From Kiritimatiellia bacterium (GTDB taxonomy: Bacteria > Verrucomicrobiota > Kiritimatiellia > RFP12 > UBA1067), in the NCBI GenBank assembly GCA_017403825.1, contig JAFRDO010000071.1:1-33265 (forward strand): 33,265 nucleotides of DNA, read 5' to 3'. The translations under genes were made by a program, and so were the position numbers. The notes under the pieces were generated by a model that saw only the letters and a program-made list of their open reading frames with translations, did no database searches and was not told where the DNA came from. Numbering within the stretch: position 1 is the first letter of the stretch; each line of letters starts with the position of its first letter. Below, in pieces: positions 1-9,504 of this stretch.

Positions 1-14
1 ATCAGCTGTTTCAT
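1..14 (-). CDS. 5' end of a divergent gene running off the left edge
   Basis: Only the first four codons (M-K-Q-L) and part of a fifth are inside the window. The start is chosen because an ATG at 14-12 is preceded by a GGGAG-type ribosome binding site about 8 nt upstream, and an extended -10 (TGcTATTAT, 78 to 70) lies about 55 nt upstream. The gene would be divergent from the LysR regulator and shares its upstream region. No function can be read from four residues. Confidence 0.35.
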
Positions 15-69
15 GCTTTCACTCCCATCCCACAGTATTTCGGGACACCATGCCCCAAAGCACGAGCGC

Positions 70-78
70 ATAATAGCA
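70..78 (-). promoter_or_regulatory. Putative extended -10 promoter for the left-edge gene
   Basis: The minus strand reads TGC-TATTAT, an extended -10 element like the others in this window. It would start transcription near position 63, giving a leader of about 50 nt before the ATG at 14. No convincing -35 is visible. Confidence 0.35.
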
Positions 79-120
79 TAAGCCGCCGCACACAGTCAAC
101 CTGAACCCGGCCGCCTCAAA

Positions 121-129
121 GATTCCAAA
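121..129 (-). promoter_or_regulatory. Candidate LysR operator half-site 1
   Basis: GATTCCAAA is the exact reverse complement of TTTGGAATC, which recurs at 225-233 and 1216-1224. It lies in the divergent region between the left-edge gene and the LysR gene. Its role as an operator is inferred from position only. Confidence 0.3.
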
Positions 130-224
130 TCATGGGCGCCATTTCCAGAAGTGAATGCAAAGTGGTATTTGCTTTGAGTGCCAGAAACAGGCGACCCGTT
201 ACAGCCAACGCGACTTGTTTCACT

Positions 225-233
225 TTTGGAATC
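225..233 (+). promoter_or_regulatory. Candidate LysR operator half-site 2
   Basis: TTTGGAATC lies 18 bp upstream of the LysR -10 box. It is in opposite orientation to the copy at 121-129 and the same orientation as the copy at 1216-1224. Autoregulation is usual for LysR-type regulators, so this position would make sense, but binding is not demonstrated. Confidence 0.35.
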
Positions 234-248
234 ACTGAGTGCGGAAAA

Positions 249-257
249 TGATATAAT
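249..257 (+). promoter_or_regulatory. Extended -10 promoter of the LysR gene (leaderless mRNA)
   Basis: TGa-TATAAT ends 7 nt before the ATG at 265. Transcription would normally begin about 7 nt after the -10, so the transcript should start at or next to the start codon. No Shine-Dalgarno sequence precedes the ATG, in agreement with a [17 protein letters not shown]. Confidence 0.6.
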
Positions 258-264
258 ACAGTTT

Positions 265-1176
265 ATGACACTGCAACAGCTCAAGTACGTCGATGCGGTC
301 GCATCGTGCGGTTCCATAAGCGAGGCGGCAAGGCGCTGCTTCGTGACGCAGCCTACGCTCACCGAAGCGATACGCACGCTCGAAGAGGAGCTTAGGGTCG
401 CGATCTTCACGCGCACTGCGAAGGGAACGAGCGTGACGCGAGAGGGCGACGAGTTCCTCGCCTCCGCCAGGCAGATACTCGACGACGCGGCGCGGATACA
501 GGAGAAGTACACCGGCGAATCGGTCCGCCGTCCGCAGTTCGCCGTCTCGTGCCAGCATTACGCATTCGCCGTCTCGGCGTTCATGGAGGTCGTCCAGGCG
601 AACGACGCCGACTCCTACGACTTCACCCTGCGCGAGACCGTGACAGGCGAGATCATCGACGATGTCGCGCGCCACCGCAGCGAGATCGGCATACTGTACC
701 TGTCCAGGCGCAACGAGCGGCCCATACGCAAGATACTGCGCAAGGAAGAGCTTGTGTTCGAGGAACTGTTCGAGGCCAAACCGCACGTGTTCCTTGGCAA
801 GAACCATCCGCTGGCGAAAAAGAAGAGCGTAAGCCCGGCCGATCTCGACGCATATCCGTACATCTCGTACGAACAAGGCGTGGAGAACGCGCTCTACTTC
901 GCCGAAGAGGTCATGCCGGCCATAGACCGGAAGAAGAACATACGCGTCAGGGACCGCGCCACGATGACGAGCCTGATCATCGGCCTCCACGGCTTCACCG
1001 TCGCGTCCGGCGCACATGCGAAAGCCTACAACCCGGCCATCGTATCCGTGCCGCTCAAGTTCGACGACTCGATTCGCGTAGGCCTCGTCCGCCGCGCCGG
1101 CATTCCGCTCTCGCGTCCCGGAGAGGCGTTCGCGGCCGCCGTCCGCGCCAAGGTCGCAAACGCCGCAAGGCGATAG
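265..1176 (+). CDS. LysR-family transcriptional regulator
   Basis: A 303-residue protein of normal LysR length. Residues 1-60 form the winged helix-turn-helix (starting MTLQQLKYVDAV, with the recognition segment SEAARRCFVTQPTLTEAIRTL). Residues about 90-295 form the periplasmic-binding-protein-like effector domain. The start at 265 fits the family's usual N-terminus. The frame remains open upstream to 178, but those codons precede the -10 box and are unlikely to be translated. The gene sits 100 bp upstream of metY in the same direction. LysR proteins beside sulfhydrylase genes commonly control sulfur-amino-acid uptake or synthesis, so control of metY by an O-acetyl-homoserine or O-acetyl-serine type effector is a reasonable inference. 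The effector cannot be read from sequence. Confidence 0.92.
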   Translation: MTLQQLKYVDAVASCGSISEAARRCFVTQPTLTEAIRTLEEELRVAIFTRTAKGTSVTREGDEFLASARQILDDAARIQEKYTGESVRRPQFAVSCQHYAFAVSAFMEVVQANDADSYDFTLRETVTGEIIDDVARHRSEIGILYLSRRNERPIRKILRKEELVFEELFEAKPHVFLGKNHPLAKKKSVSPADLDAYPYISYEQGVENALYFAEEVMPAIDRKKNIRVRDRATMTSLIIGLHGFTVASGAHAKAYNPAIVSVPLKFDDSIRVGLVRRAGIPLSRPGEAFAAAVRAKVANAARR

Positions 1177-1203
1177 GTTCAGCCTATAGATGGCGCATCC
1201 ATT

Positions 1204-1224
1204 TTCCAATTACCCTTTGGAATC
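1204..1224 (+). promoter_or_regulatory. Candidate LysR operator at metY (inverted repeat)
   Basis: TTCCAA (1204-1209) and TTGGAA (1217-1222) form a 6-bp inverted repeat around a 7-nt spacer. The right arm is part of the TTTGGAATC 9-mer (1216-1224) also found upstream of the LysR gene. It lies just upstream of the metY -10, where an activator of this family could contact RNA polymerase. Confidence 0.4.
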
Positions 1225-1231
1225 CCCGATG

Positions 1232-1240
1232 TGAGATAAT
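1232..1240 (+). promoter_or_regulatory. Extended -10 promoter of metY
   Basis: TGa-GATAAT, one mismatch from the TGnTATAAT seen elsewhere in the window. The weaker -10 and lack of a clear -35 fit an activator-dependent promoter. The leader would be about 30 nt and contains AGGAG (1264-1268) placed 8 nt before the ATG. No SAM riboswitch fits in so short a leader. Confidence 0.45.
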
Positions 1241-1276
1241 ACCTGCCGTTGACACCACAAGAAAGGAGCAACGGCA

Positions 1277-2572
1277 ATGAGCGAGAAAAAATACCACATC
1301 GAGACGCTGGCGATCCATGCAGGGCAGGACGCCCGCGGCGACAGCGCGACCGGAGCGCGGGCGGTGCCCGTCTACCGCACTACGGCGTACAACTTCCGCG
1401 ATTCACAGCACGGGGCGAACCTCTTCGCCCTGCGCGAACTCGGCAACATCTACGCGCGCCTCATGAACCCGACCAACGACGTCCTCGCCAAGCGCATCGC
1501 CGCTCTCGAAGGTGGCGCGGCGGCGCAGACGCTCGCAAGCGGCACGGCGGCGATCTACTTCACGATAACGAACATCGCCAGGGCCGGCGACGAGATCGTG
1601 GCGCCGTCCAACCTCTACGGCGGCACGTTCGCGCAGTTCGACGCCATTCTTCCGAACGTCGGCATCAAGGTGAACTTCACGCCCGTAAACGACTTCGCAG
1701 CCGTCGAGGCCGCGATCAACGAGAAGACCAGGCTCGTGTTCATCGAGGCGGTCGGAAACCCTGCGCTTGACATAGCGGACATCGAGAAGTACGCAGAGAT
1801 CGCCCACCGCAACCACCTGCCGCTCGTGGTGGACGCGACGTTCACGCCGCCGCCGCTCTTGAATCCGATCAGCCACGGGGCAGACTTCGTGATCCACTCG
1901 CTCTCGAAGTGGATCGGCGGACACGGCACCGGCATAGGCGGCATCGTCGTCGAAAAGGGCGGCTTCGACTGGAGCGACCCTAAGTTCGCGCTCTACAACG
2001 AGCCGGACAAGGGCTACCACGGACTCCGCTTTGCGCACGACCTGCCGGAGCCGCTGAAGCCCATCGCGTTCTCCATACGTCTCCTGACGGTCGGCATCCG
2101 CAACCAGGGTCCGACGCTTGCGCCTGACGCGGCATGGATCTTCCTGCAGGGCGTGGAGTCGCTGCCGCTCCGCATAGCGCGGCACAGCGAGAACGCGCTC
2201 GCCGTCGCGAAATGGCTCGAACGGCACCCGAAGGTCGCCTGGGTGAAGTACCCGACGCTCTCGCAGCCGGAGCTGGCGAAGAAGTACCTGCCGAACGGCG
2301 CGGGCGGAGTGGTCGTCTTCGGCGTCAAGGGCGGCGCGGAAGAGGCGCGAAAGGTTACGGACGCGGCGAACGGGGACATCTTCTCCATTCTCGCCAACGT
2401 CGGCGACGCGAAGAGCCTCATCATCCACCCCGCATCGACGACTCACTCGCAGCTCAGTGACGAAGACCTGCGCAAGGGCGGAGTCCTGCCGGAGCTGATA
2501 CGGCTGTCGATCGGCCTGGAGCACATCGACGACATCATCGCCGCGCTGGACGAGGCGCTCGCGACGATCTGA
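1277..2572 (+). CDS. metY: O-acetylhomoserine sulfhydrylase (PLP-dependent)
   Basis: A 431-residue Cys/Met-metabolism PLP enzyme. It converts O-acetyl-homoserine plus sulfide to homocysteine (direct sulfhydrylation), or possibly uses methanethiol to give methionine. Visible motifs are the N-terminal TLAIHAGQ, YARLMNPTND (tetramer-type PLP contact), ASGTAA (phosphate binding, about 87-92), VDATFTPPPLLNP (about 185-197) with the PLP-nitrogen-binding Asp, and the Schiff-base lysine K211 in HSLSKWIGGHG. The long insertion after GGHGTGIGG is typical of MetY rather than cystathionine synthase (MetB). Family length is about 425-435, so it appears complete. AGGAG precedes the start at good spacing. 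The upstream LysR gene is its probable regulator. Cytoplasmic. Confidence 0.95.
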   Translation: MSEKKYHIETLAIHAGQDARGDSATGARAVPVYRTTAYNFRDSQHGANLFALRELGNIYARLMNPTNDVLAKRIAALEGGAAAQTLASGTAAIYFTITNIARAGDEIVAPSNLYGGTFAQFDAILPNVGIKVNFTPVNDFAAVEAAINEKTRLVFIEAVGNPALDIADIEKYAEIAHRNHLPLVVDATFTPPPLLNPISHGADFVIHSLSKWIGGHGTGIGGIVVEKGGFDWSDPKFALYNEPDKGYHGLRFAHDLPEPLKPIAFSIRLLTVGIRNQGPTLAPDAAWIFLQGVESLPLRIARHSENALAVAKWLERHPKVAWVKYPTLSQPELAKKYLPNGAGGVVVFGVKGGAEEARKVTDAANGDIFSILANVGDAKSLIIHPASTTHSQLSDEDLRKGGVLPELIRLSIGLEHIDDIIAALDEALATI

Positions 2573-2593
2573 GACGCTGCCCCCGGCATCATC

Positions 2594-2633
2594 ACACCCT
2601 GCTTCGGAAACGGCCGAGGCAGGGTGTTTTTTT
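2594..2633 (+). terminator. Rho-independent terminator of metY
   Basis: A 14-bp stem (ACACCCTGCTTCGG with CCGAGGCAGGGTGT, one G-T pair) closes a 6-nt loop (AAACGG) and is followed by a run of seven T. It starts 22 nt after the metY stop codon. Confidence 0.93.
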
Positions 2634-2740
2634 ATCGCCTCTGTCAGATTCTTGTCATTGTCGGAAATATCTTAGTAGAGGGGGGAAAGATGCCAAAAGA
2701 ATGTAGAAAATGCCTGCGCTTGCTAATGCAGCATAAAAAT

Positions 2741-2749
2741 TGGTATAAT
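2741..2749 (+). promoter_or_regulatory. Extended -10 promoter of the candidate ncRNA
   Basis: TGG-TATAAT, with a weak -35 match (TTGCTA, 2720-2725) at 18-bp spacing. Transcription would begin near 2756, just before the structured RNA described next. Confidence 0.6.
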
Positions 2750-2755
2750 GCAAAC

Positions 2756-2926
2756 TGCAACAGCGTATTGGTGCCTGGATTGGAAACCGCTAAATTCACG
2801 TTCGGGAGCACTGTACAGTTGTGTGCCGCGATTAAAACCGCGGCGCACTTCTTTGTCGTGCTCTTGAACAGGCTCTTAGCGGTGCCTCAATCTGGGTGGG
2901 ATCTAAGGGGTGCGCCGCTTTTCTTT
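2756..2926 (+). ncRNA. Candidate 6S-like regulatory RNA
   Basis: The stretch between metY and the next gene folds as one long rod with internal loops. Helices, from outside in: 2763-2769 with 2909-2915 (weak, G-U rich); 2774-2782 with 2888-2896 (9 bp); 2786-2793 with 2876-2883 (8 bp, ACCGCTAA/TTAGCGGT); 2801-2811 with 2858-2868 (11 bp); 2821-2830 with 2839-2848 (10 bp, 8-nt loop). Symmetric bubbles (7x7 and 9x9 nt) separate the inner helices. The size (about 170 nt), a strong promoter directly upstream, a T-rich end (2919-2926) and the rod-with-bubble shape recall 6S RNA, which binds RNA polymerase by mimicking an open promoter. The fold is seen in the sequence; the family assignment is inference. 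Another rod-shaped ncRNA is possible. Confidence 0.5.
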
Positions 2927-2987
2927 CCGCGCAGAGCGACACAACCCATAATAATTAGCGCGGAAATCAGGAATAGGGAGATAATGT

Positions 2988-3716
2988 ATGAACATCAAAT
3001 GCCCATACTGTGGAACCAAATATGAATATAATGTACAAGTCCCAATCGCAAAAGCAAGCGATGCCACATCCACGCAAAGCACTAGATTCGGCGAGGAGAC
3101 AAAACAGAATGGCCAACTAGCTCAACCTATTTTGTCGTCGTTTGGCACCCACCATGCAATAATCGCAGCCACAGTTATCGGACTGACGCTTGCAATGTGC
3201 GTGACAGCATATGGCAAGAATTATACAACCGCAACAGCCCGCGCCAATAGTTATAGGCAGTCTCAACCGCAACAAACACCAACAACCATTGAAATAGAAT
3301 CAAAACAACAGCAGCAGAAGAAAGCCACACAGGGTGCAAATGTTACCGAATTGGGCAATCAAATCAAGTCAAATCTAGCAGAGATTGCAAAACTGAAAGC
3401 CGAGAATCCCGCATGCGTCCTAAACGCAAATCGCAAAACCATCCGCAACACGGAAATGCGCATGGCAACAAAGGCGGACCGGCAATATTGTAACAAGAAG
3501 CAAATTACATACGTAAGGGATCGATTTTACTGTGGCGCCTGTCATGCTGAAACTGAAGCATCAAAAGGAGCATGTTGTAATGTCTCCCGGAAAAAAGGGT
3601 TTGATGCATGGAAACAAGTTCGCCTTGATGTTGAGAAGACAACAAAGATCAATAAACAAATTGACGAATTACTTGAGCAAAACAAAGAATTGAAAAAACG
3701 AATCTCTACGATGTAA
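2988..3716 (+). CDS. Zinc-ribbon-headed single-pass membrane protein
   Basis: Not a recognised family. The 242-residue protein starts MNIKCPYCGTKYE, half of a zinc ribbon (C5, C8), nearly the same as the head of the next gene. A hydrophobic segment at about 57-76 follows, then a Gln-rich stretch (about 85-112). Next is a Cys-rich patch near 168-198 (QYCNKKQ, FYCGACHAE, GACCN) and a short C-terminal coiled coil (about 215-240). The second CxxC of the N-terminal ribbon is missing, unlike its neighbour. An AGGGAG ribosome binding site precedes the ATG. It lies 37 bp upstream of the next gene, probably co-transcribed. Base composition is clearly more AT-rich than the surrounding genes, suggesting acquisition. 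Function unknown. Confidence 0.8.
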   Translation: MNIKCPYCGTKYEYNVQVPIAKASDATSTQSTRFGEETKQNGQLAQPILSSFGTHHAIIAATVIGLTLAMCVTAYGKNYTTATARANSYRQSQPQQTPTTIEIESKQQQQKKATQGANVTELGNQIKSNLAEIAKLKAENPACVLNANRKTIRNTEMRMATKADRQYCNKKQITYVRDRFYCGACHAETEASKGACCNVSRKKGFDAWKQVRLDVEKTTKINKQIDELLEQNKELKKRISTM

Positions 3717-3753
3717 TCGCATCTTGGTTGAACAAACAGCATAAGAGGCTAAT

Positions 3754-6015
3754 ATGAAAATTAAATGTCCACACTGTGGAACCGAATATGAAGTCGACAA
3801 AAAAGACTTGTTCCATTACACACAATGTAGAATCTGCGGCGAAGGGTTTGTTACAGGCGCAAACAACCACATGCCCAGCCAAAATAAATCCTCTGTCGTG
3901 ATTCCTAAAGGATCCACAAAAAGAACATCAACAACATCATCCGAACAAAATCCAGGGACTTTGTCCAGACGCGGGCACAAGATTGGCATGATCTGTTCAA
4001 TTGCGGGCGTAGTGTTGGCACTCTGTGCTGCAATTGCCTATGGAACATATAACTATTTTGGCAATGAACCGCGACTCAAGCGAGGCATTTCATACTACGA
4101 AGGCCGCAAATATCAAACCGCATATAAAATGCTTCTTCCTTTGGCAAAGAAAGGATACGCAAGGGCACAGTTGATTGTCGGCGACTGCCTTGCGAACGGA
4201 CAAGGCGTGTTCATGGACACAAAAGAGGCAATAAAATGGTATCGTTTGGCCGCAGACCAAGGTCTGCCGAAAGCTCAGCATAGAATGTTTGTATGTTGCC
4301 GTGATGGAAACGGCATCGAACGCAATCAGGAAAACGCAGCCAAGTGGTGTCGTAAAGCTGCTGAAGCTGGATTTGAAGAATCCATGTTCGACATGGGAAT
4401 GTTATATGTAACTGGAACAGGGGTTGAACAAAACGCCAAAAGTGCCCTCAAATGGTTCCGAAAAGGCGCAGAATGCGGCTATGCTATGGCCCTTTACAAA
4501 CTTGGGCAATGTTACAAACTTGGATATGGCGTTGCAAAGGATGAGGATGAAGCGGCAAAGTGGCAGAATAAAGCTGTGTCGGCATGGCGAACAAATGCAA
4601 GCAAAGGAGACACACAGTCAATGATAAACCTTGCCGAACTGTATAAGGAAGGAGATGCCGTAGAACTCGATAAAGAAGCGGCTGCGCAATGGTATCGCAA
4701 AGCAGCCGAACTTGGCTCTGCCTATGCACAGCAGTGTCTCGCATTCTGTTATCAAAATGGCATTGGAGTTGATGAAGACAAGGAAGAAGCGGCAAAATGG
4801 ATGCTTAAATCTGCAGAACAGGGCACTAATGGAAACAGCCAATATGCAATGGGAACTTTTTATCAAAACGGGATTGGTGTTGAGAAAAACTTGAAAGAGG
4901 CTGTAAAATGGTTTGAGCGTGCAACGAAGAAAGGTCTGGCGCAAGCAAAACGATCGCTTGCCATATGTTATCTGAACGGCGAAGGTATTCAAAAAGACGA
5001 AGCTATGGCTGAACAATTACTTGAAGAGGCTGCGGATGCGGGCGACAAATGTGCCAAGTCGGAATTGAGACATATTCGGGACGAAAGAGCAGCCGAAGAA
5101 CGCAGGATTGCACATGAAAAAATGGAGAAAGAACGCAAAATCATGGAATTGTCTGAGATTGAGAATGTAATAAAAGAGCGCAAGGCATCTATTAATAACA
5201 CCCTCAAAGGCAAGATAAAAGACAATTGGTCAGGATTTGATGCGAGCAAGGTGGCAACGATAGACATCTCCATAAGCGTTACAGAGGAACCGCCGCACAG
5301 GTGTGTTGCCGAAAACCTTTCCGAAAAGGACTCAATGGATGCCGTAAACATGGCACTTTCTGCTGCACAAAATGAGGCGAGTCGCCTTGAAGAGCGGCTA
5401 AAGAAACTCCTCCACATAAAAGATATTTTCGATGCAAAAGAACTCGAATCACGTAAAGAGACCTGCACTGTTTGTGGCGGGACAGGTACAATTAACTGTA
5501 CACGATGCAAAGGCCAAGGGTCTGTTGGTTTGTCTAAAAGCGAGACATGTCCTTCTTGCTATGGCAGCGGACAAGTAGAACGAAATGTCAGATGTAAGAA
5601 TTGTGGTGGCAAAGGCACAATAAATCAAAAATGTTCATATTGTTGGAGGCAAAACGGAATTAGGAAAAAGGATTGCTTTAATTGCGGCGGGAGTGGATAT
5701 ACACGGGAATCATGTCCTAGTTGTTTTTCCGGTTCGCGGATGGCTAATGTACAGTGCAGAAAATGTGGAGGCAGCGGCAGGGTGTCGGAATCTGAGGAGG
5801 TAAACTGTCCAGTATGCAATGGTAAAGGCTTACTCAAGTGTGAACGTTGCGATGGTAAAGGCTTTAGCTACAGGCTGGAAGATGACAAAGGTCGGACAAT
5901 TATCATGACCGCTCACGCATCTGGCGATACCTGCAATCCTAACGATGATAGCGCACAGACGAATTCGACCGTACAATCTAGGGGGAGAAGGCGCAGGCGT
6001 GGCGGCGATGACTAA
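3754..6015 (+). CDS. Zinc-ribbon / TM / Sel1-repeat / DnaJ-type zinc-finger protein
   Basis: A 753-residue modular protein. Residues 1-33 are an MJ0042-type zinc ribbon (C5, C8, C25, C28). Residues about 77-99 form one membrane segment. Residues about 110-430 hold eight or nine Sel1-like repeats (recurring AAKWYRKAAE.G...AQ..L...Y..G.GV pattern). Residues about 430-465 are a charged coiled coil. From about 570 to 695 there are ten CxxC pairs, eight as CxxCxGxG, the DnaJ zinc-finger motif that normally occurs only four times; no J domain is present. The tail is Arg-rich. Sel1 repeats and DnaJ zinc fingers both bind proteins, so a membrane-anchored scaffold or chaperone-like adaptor is plausible, with the repeats on the far side of the membrane from the ribbon. 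AT-rich like the preceding gene. Function unknown. Confidence 0.85.
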   Translation: MKIKCPHCGTEYEVDKKDLFHYTQCRICGEGFVTGANNHMPSQNKSSVVIPKGSTKRTSTTSSEQNPGTLSRRGHKIGMICSIAGVVLALCAAIAYGTYNYFGNEPRLKRGISYYEGRKYQTAYKMLLPLAKKGYARAQLIVGDCLANGQGVFMDTKEAIKWYRLAADQGLPKAQHRMFVCCRDGNGIERNQENAAKWCRKAAEAGFEESMFDMGMLYVTGTGVEQNAKSALKWFRKGAECGYAMALYKLGQCYKLGYGVAKDEDEAAKWQNKAVSAWRTNASKGDTQSMINLAELYKEGDAVELDKEAAAQWYRKAAELGSAYAQQCLAFCYQNGIGVDEDKEEAAKWMLKSAEQGTNGNSQYAMGTFYQNGIGVEKNLKEAVKWFERATKKGLAQAKRSLAICYLNGEGIQKDEAMAEQLLEEAADAGDKCAKSELRHIRDERAAEERRIAHEKMEKERKIMELSEIENVIKERKASINNTLKGKIKDNWSGFDASKVATIDISISVTEEPPHRCVAENLSEKDSMDAVNMALSAAQNEASRLEERLKKLLHIKDIFDAKELESRKETCTVCGGTGTINCTRCKGQGSVGLSKSETCPSCYGSGQVERNVRCKNCGGKGTINQKCSYCWRQNGIRKKDCFNCGGSGYTRESCPSCFSGSRMANVQCRKCGGSGRVSESEEVNCPVCNGKGLLKCERCDGKGFSYRLEDDKGRTIIMTAHASGDTCNPNDDSAQTNSTVQSRGRRRRRGGDD

Positions 6016-6284
6016 ACCGTCACCCATTACAGACAAGACATTAGAAAGTGCCGCATAGACCCGTTCTCGGCAGCAAAAATGTTATGTCGCTTATCAATGC
6101 CAAGTTAGTGAACAAGCTATAACAGAATCTTGTTTGAAGCGAATTCTTGGCGGTCAATAAGAATGGGAGCGACATCCCATTGCTATAGGATATTCCTATC
6201 TATAGTCTAAAAATAATCCGATTATCCTTTCGCTGCCGGTTGCGCTATAATGTGCAGCGTCAACCACAGAAAGGAACTCACACA
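6016..6284 (+). promoter_or_regulatory. Intergenic region with two palindromes and the barrel-gene promoter
   Basis: No gene is evident. An inverted repeat AATGGGA/TCCCATT (6162-6181) and another ATAGGA/TCCTAT (6185-6199) sit side by side and could be operator sites or hairpins. TATAAT at 6246-6251 is a good -10 (without the TG extension) for the next gene, giving a leader of about 25 nt with AAGGAA (6271-6276) as ribosome binding site. Confidence 0.45.
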
Positions 6285-7178
6285 ATGAACAACATCAAAA
6301 ACATCAAGATCGCCGCAGTCGCCGGAATCGCAGCCGCCGCAAGCTCGCTCTTCGCCGGCGTGCCGCTCAACAACCTGCAGGGCACCGGAGGCATCGCCTT
6401 CAACCCGCTCGCATACACGGCAGGCCTGCCGTGGGACGAGGGCGGGGGAGACACGACTAACGCCGTAGGGCAATCGGCCCTGAACGGCGTCATATCGCGT
6501 CCGCAGGTCGGCGCGTGGTACGTCAACCTCACGGACGCAGAGATCAACTGGTTCGCGCTCGGAACGGCGGTGACGCTTTTCGACCGGCTTGAGATCTCCG
6601 GAGGCTACGGATTGATAAACGCCGACAACTACGGCGACAACGCCATAAACTCCTACAACGTCGGAGCGAAGCTTCGCTTCCTCGACGAGAACGCGTTCGA
6701 CACCTCGTGGGTGCCGGCCCTGGCCGTCGGCGGCGTGTACAAGTACACCGACTCGAAGACGGTCGATGCGCTCGGACTCGACCACGACGGATTCGACGCT
6801 TACGTGGTGGCGTCCAAGCTCATCAAGCAAACGCCGATACCGGTGCTGCTTTCCGTCGGCGGGCTGCTCTCGGACGAGGTCGTAAACGGCGTCGTCGGGC
6901 ATAACGACTACGGCGCCGCAGTGTTCGCCAACATCGACCTCATTCCGGTCGAGCAGGTGGCGATCGGCTTCGAGTACAAGCAGGGCGTGAACGTCGGCGA
7001 CGGCATCACCAACCACGACTACTTCGACGGACACGTCGCGTGGTTCGTGACCGACACCCTCACGCTCGTCGGCGCCTACGCCTACACGGGCGACAAGGAC
7101 AAGTTCTACCGCTACGGCAAGACGAAGGACCTCGGCGTCGGCGGCGGATTCGTCCTCTCGATACAGTACCAGTTCTAA
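6285..7178 (+). CDS. Outer-membrane beta-barrel-like protein
   Basis: A 297-residue exported protein with a cleavable signal peptide (about residues 1-24, ending SLFAG). The mature part alternates hydrophobic and polar residues in short strands rich in Gly, Tyr and Asp, e.g. LEISGGYGLI, YNVGAKLRF, VAIGFEYKQG and LVGAYAYTG. It ends FVLSIQYQF, a terminal-Phe strand typical of proteins inserted by the BAM machinery. Size and strand count would fit a 10-12 strand barrel. The start is the ATG with AAGGAA 8 nt upstream; an in-frame ATG at 6240 precedes the -10 and is rejected. Whether it is a porin or a structural barrel cannot be told. A hairpin terminator follows. Confidence 0.7.
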   Translation: MNNIKNIKIAAVAGIAAAASSLFAGVPLNNLQGTGGIAFNPLAYTAGLPWDEGGGDTTNAVGQSALNGVISRPQVGAWYVNLTDAEINWFALGTAVTLFDRLEISGGYGLINADNYGDNAINSYNVGAKLRFLDENAFDTSWVPALAVGGVYKYTDSKTVDALGLDHDGFDAYVVASKLIKQTPIPVLLSVGGLLSDEVVNGVVGHNDYGAAVFANIDLIPVEQVAIGFEYKQGVNVGDGITNHDYFDGHVAWFVTDTLTLVGAYAYTGDKDKFYRYGKTKDLGVGGGFVLSIQYQF

Positions 7179-7205
7179 TCCACAAAGGCAAAATCGCCAA
7201 TACAT

Positions 7206-7246
7206 AGCAGCCGCGCGGGACGAACGCCCCGCGCGGCTGCTTGTTT
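7206..7246 (+). terminator. Hairpin terminator after the barrel gene
   Basis: A perfect 14-bp GC-rich stem (AGCAGCCGCGCGGG / CCCGCGCGGCTGCT, loop of about 9 nt) is followed by a weak T-tract (TTGTTT). It lies between two convergent genes, 20 bp past the end of the enolase duplication, so it may serve both. Confidence 0.75.
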
Positions 7247-7265
7247 GCTGACTTGGGCCAGCCTT

Positions 7266-9492
<2,227 letters not shown>

Positions 9493-9504
9493 CGCCACGG
9501 GCCC

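Noticed and set aside
1177..1276. A SAM or other riboswitch before metY
   Set aside because: The predicted leader is about 30 nt, too short, and no known aptamer core is seen in the 100-bp gap.
2624..3025. A 133-codon open frame over the region between metY and the zinc-ribbon gene
   Set aside because: It starts inside the metY terminator, has no family features, runs through the strongly structured RNA segment and overlaps the better-supported gene at 2988.
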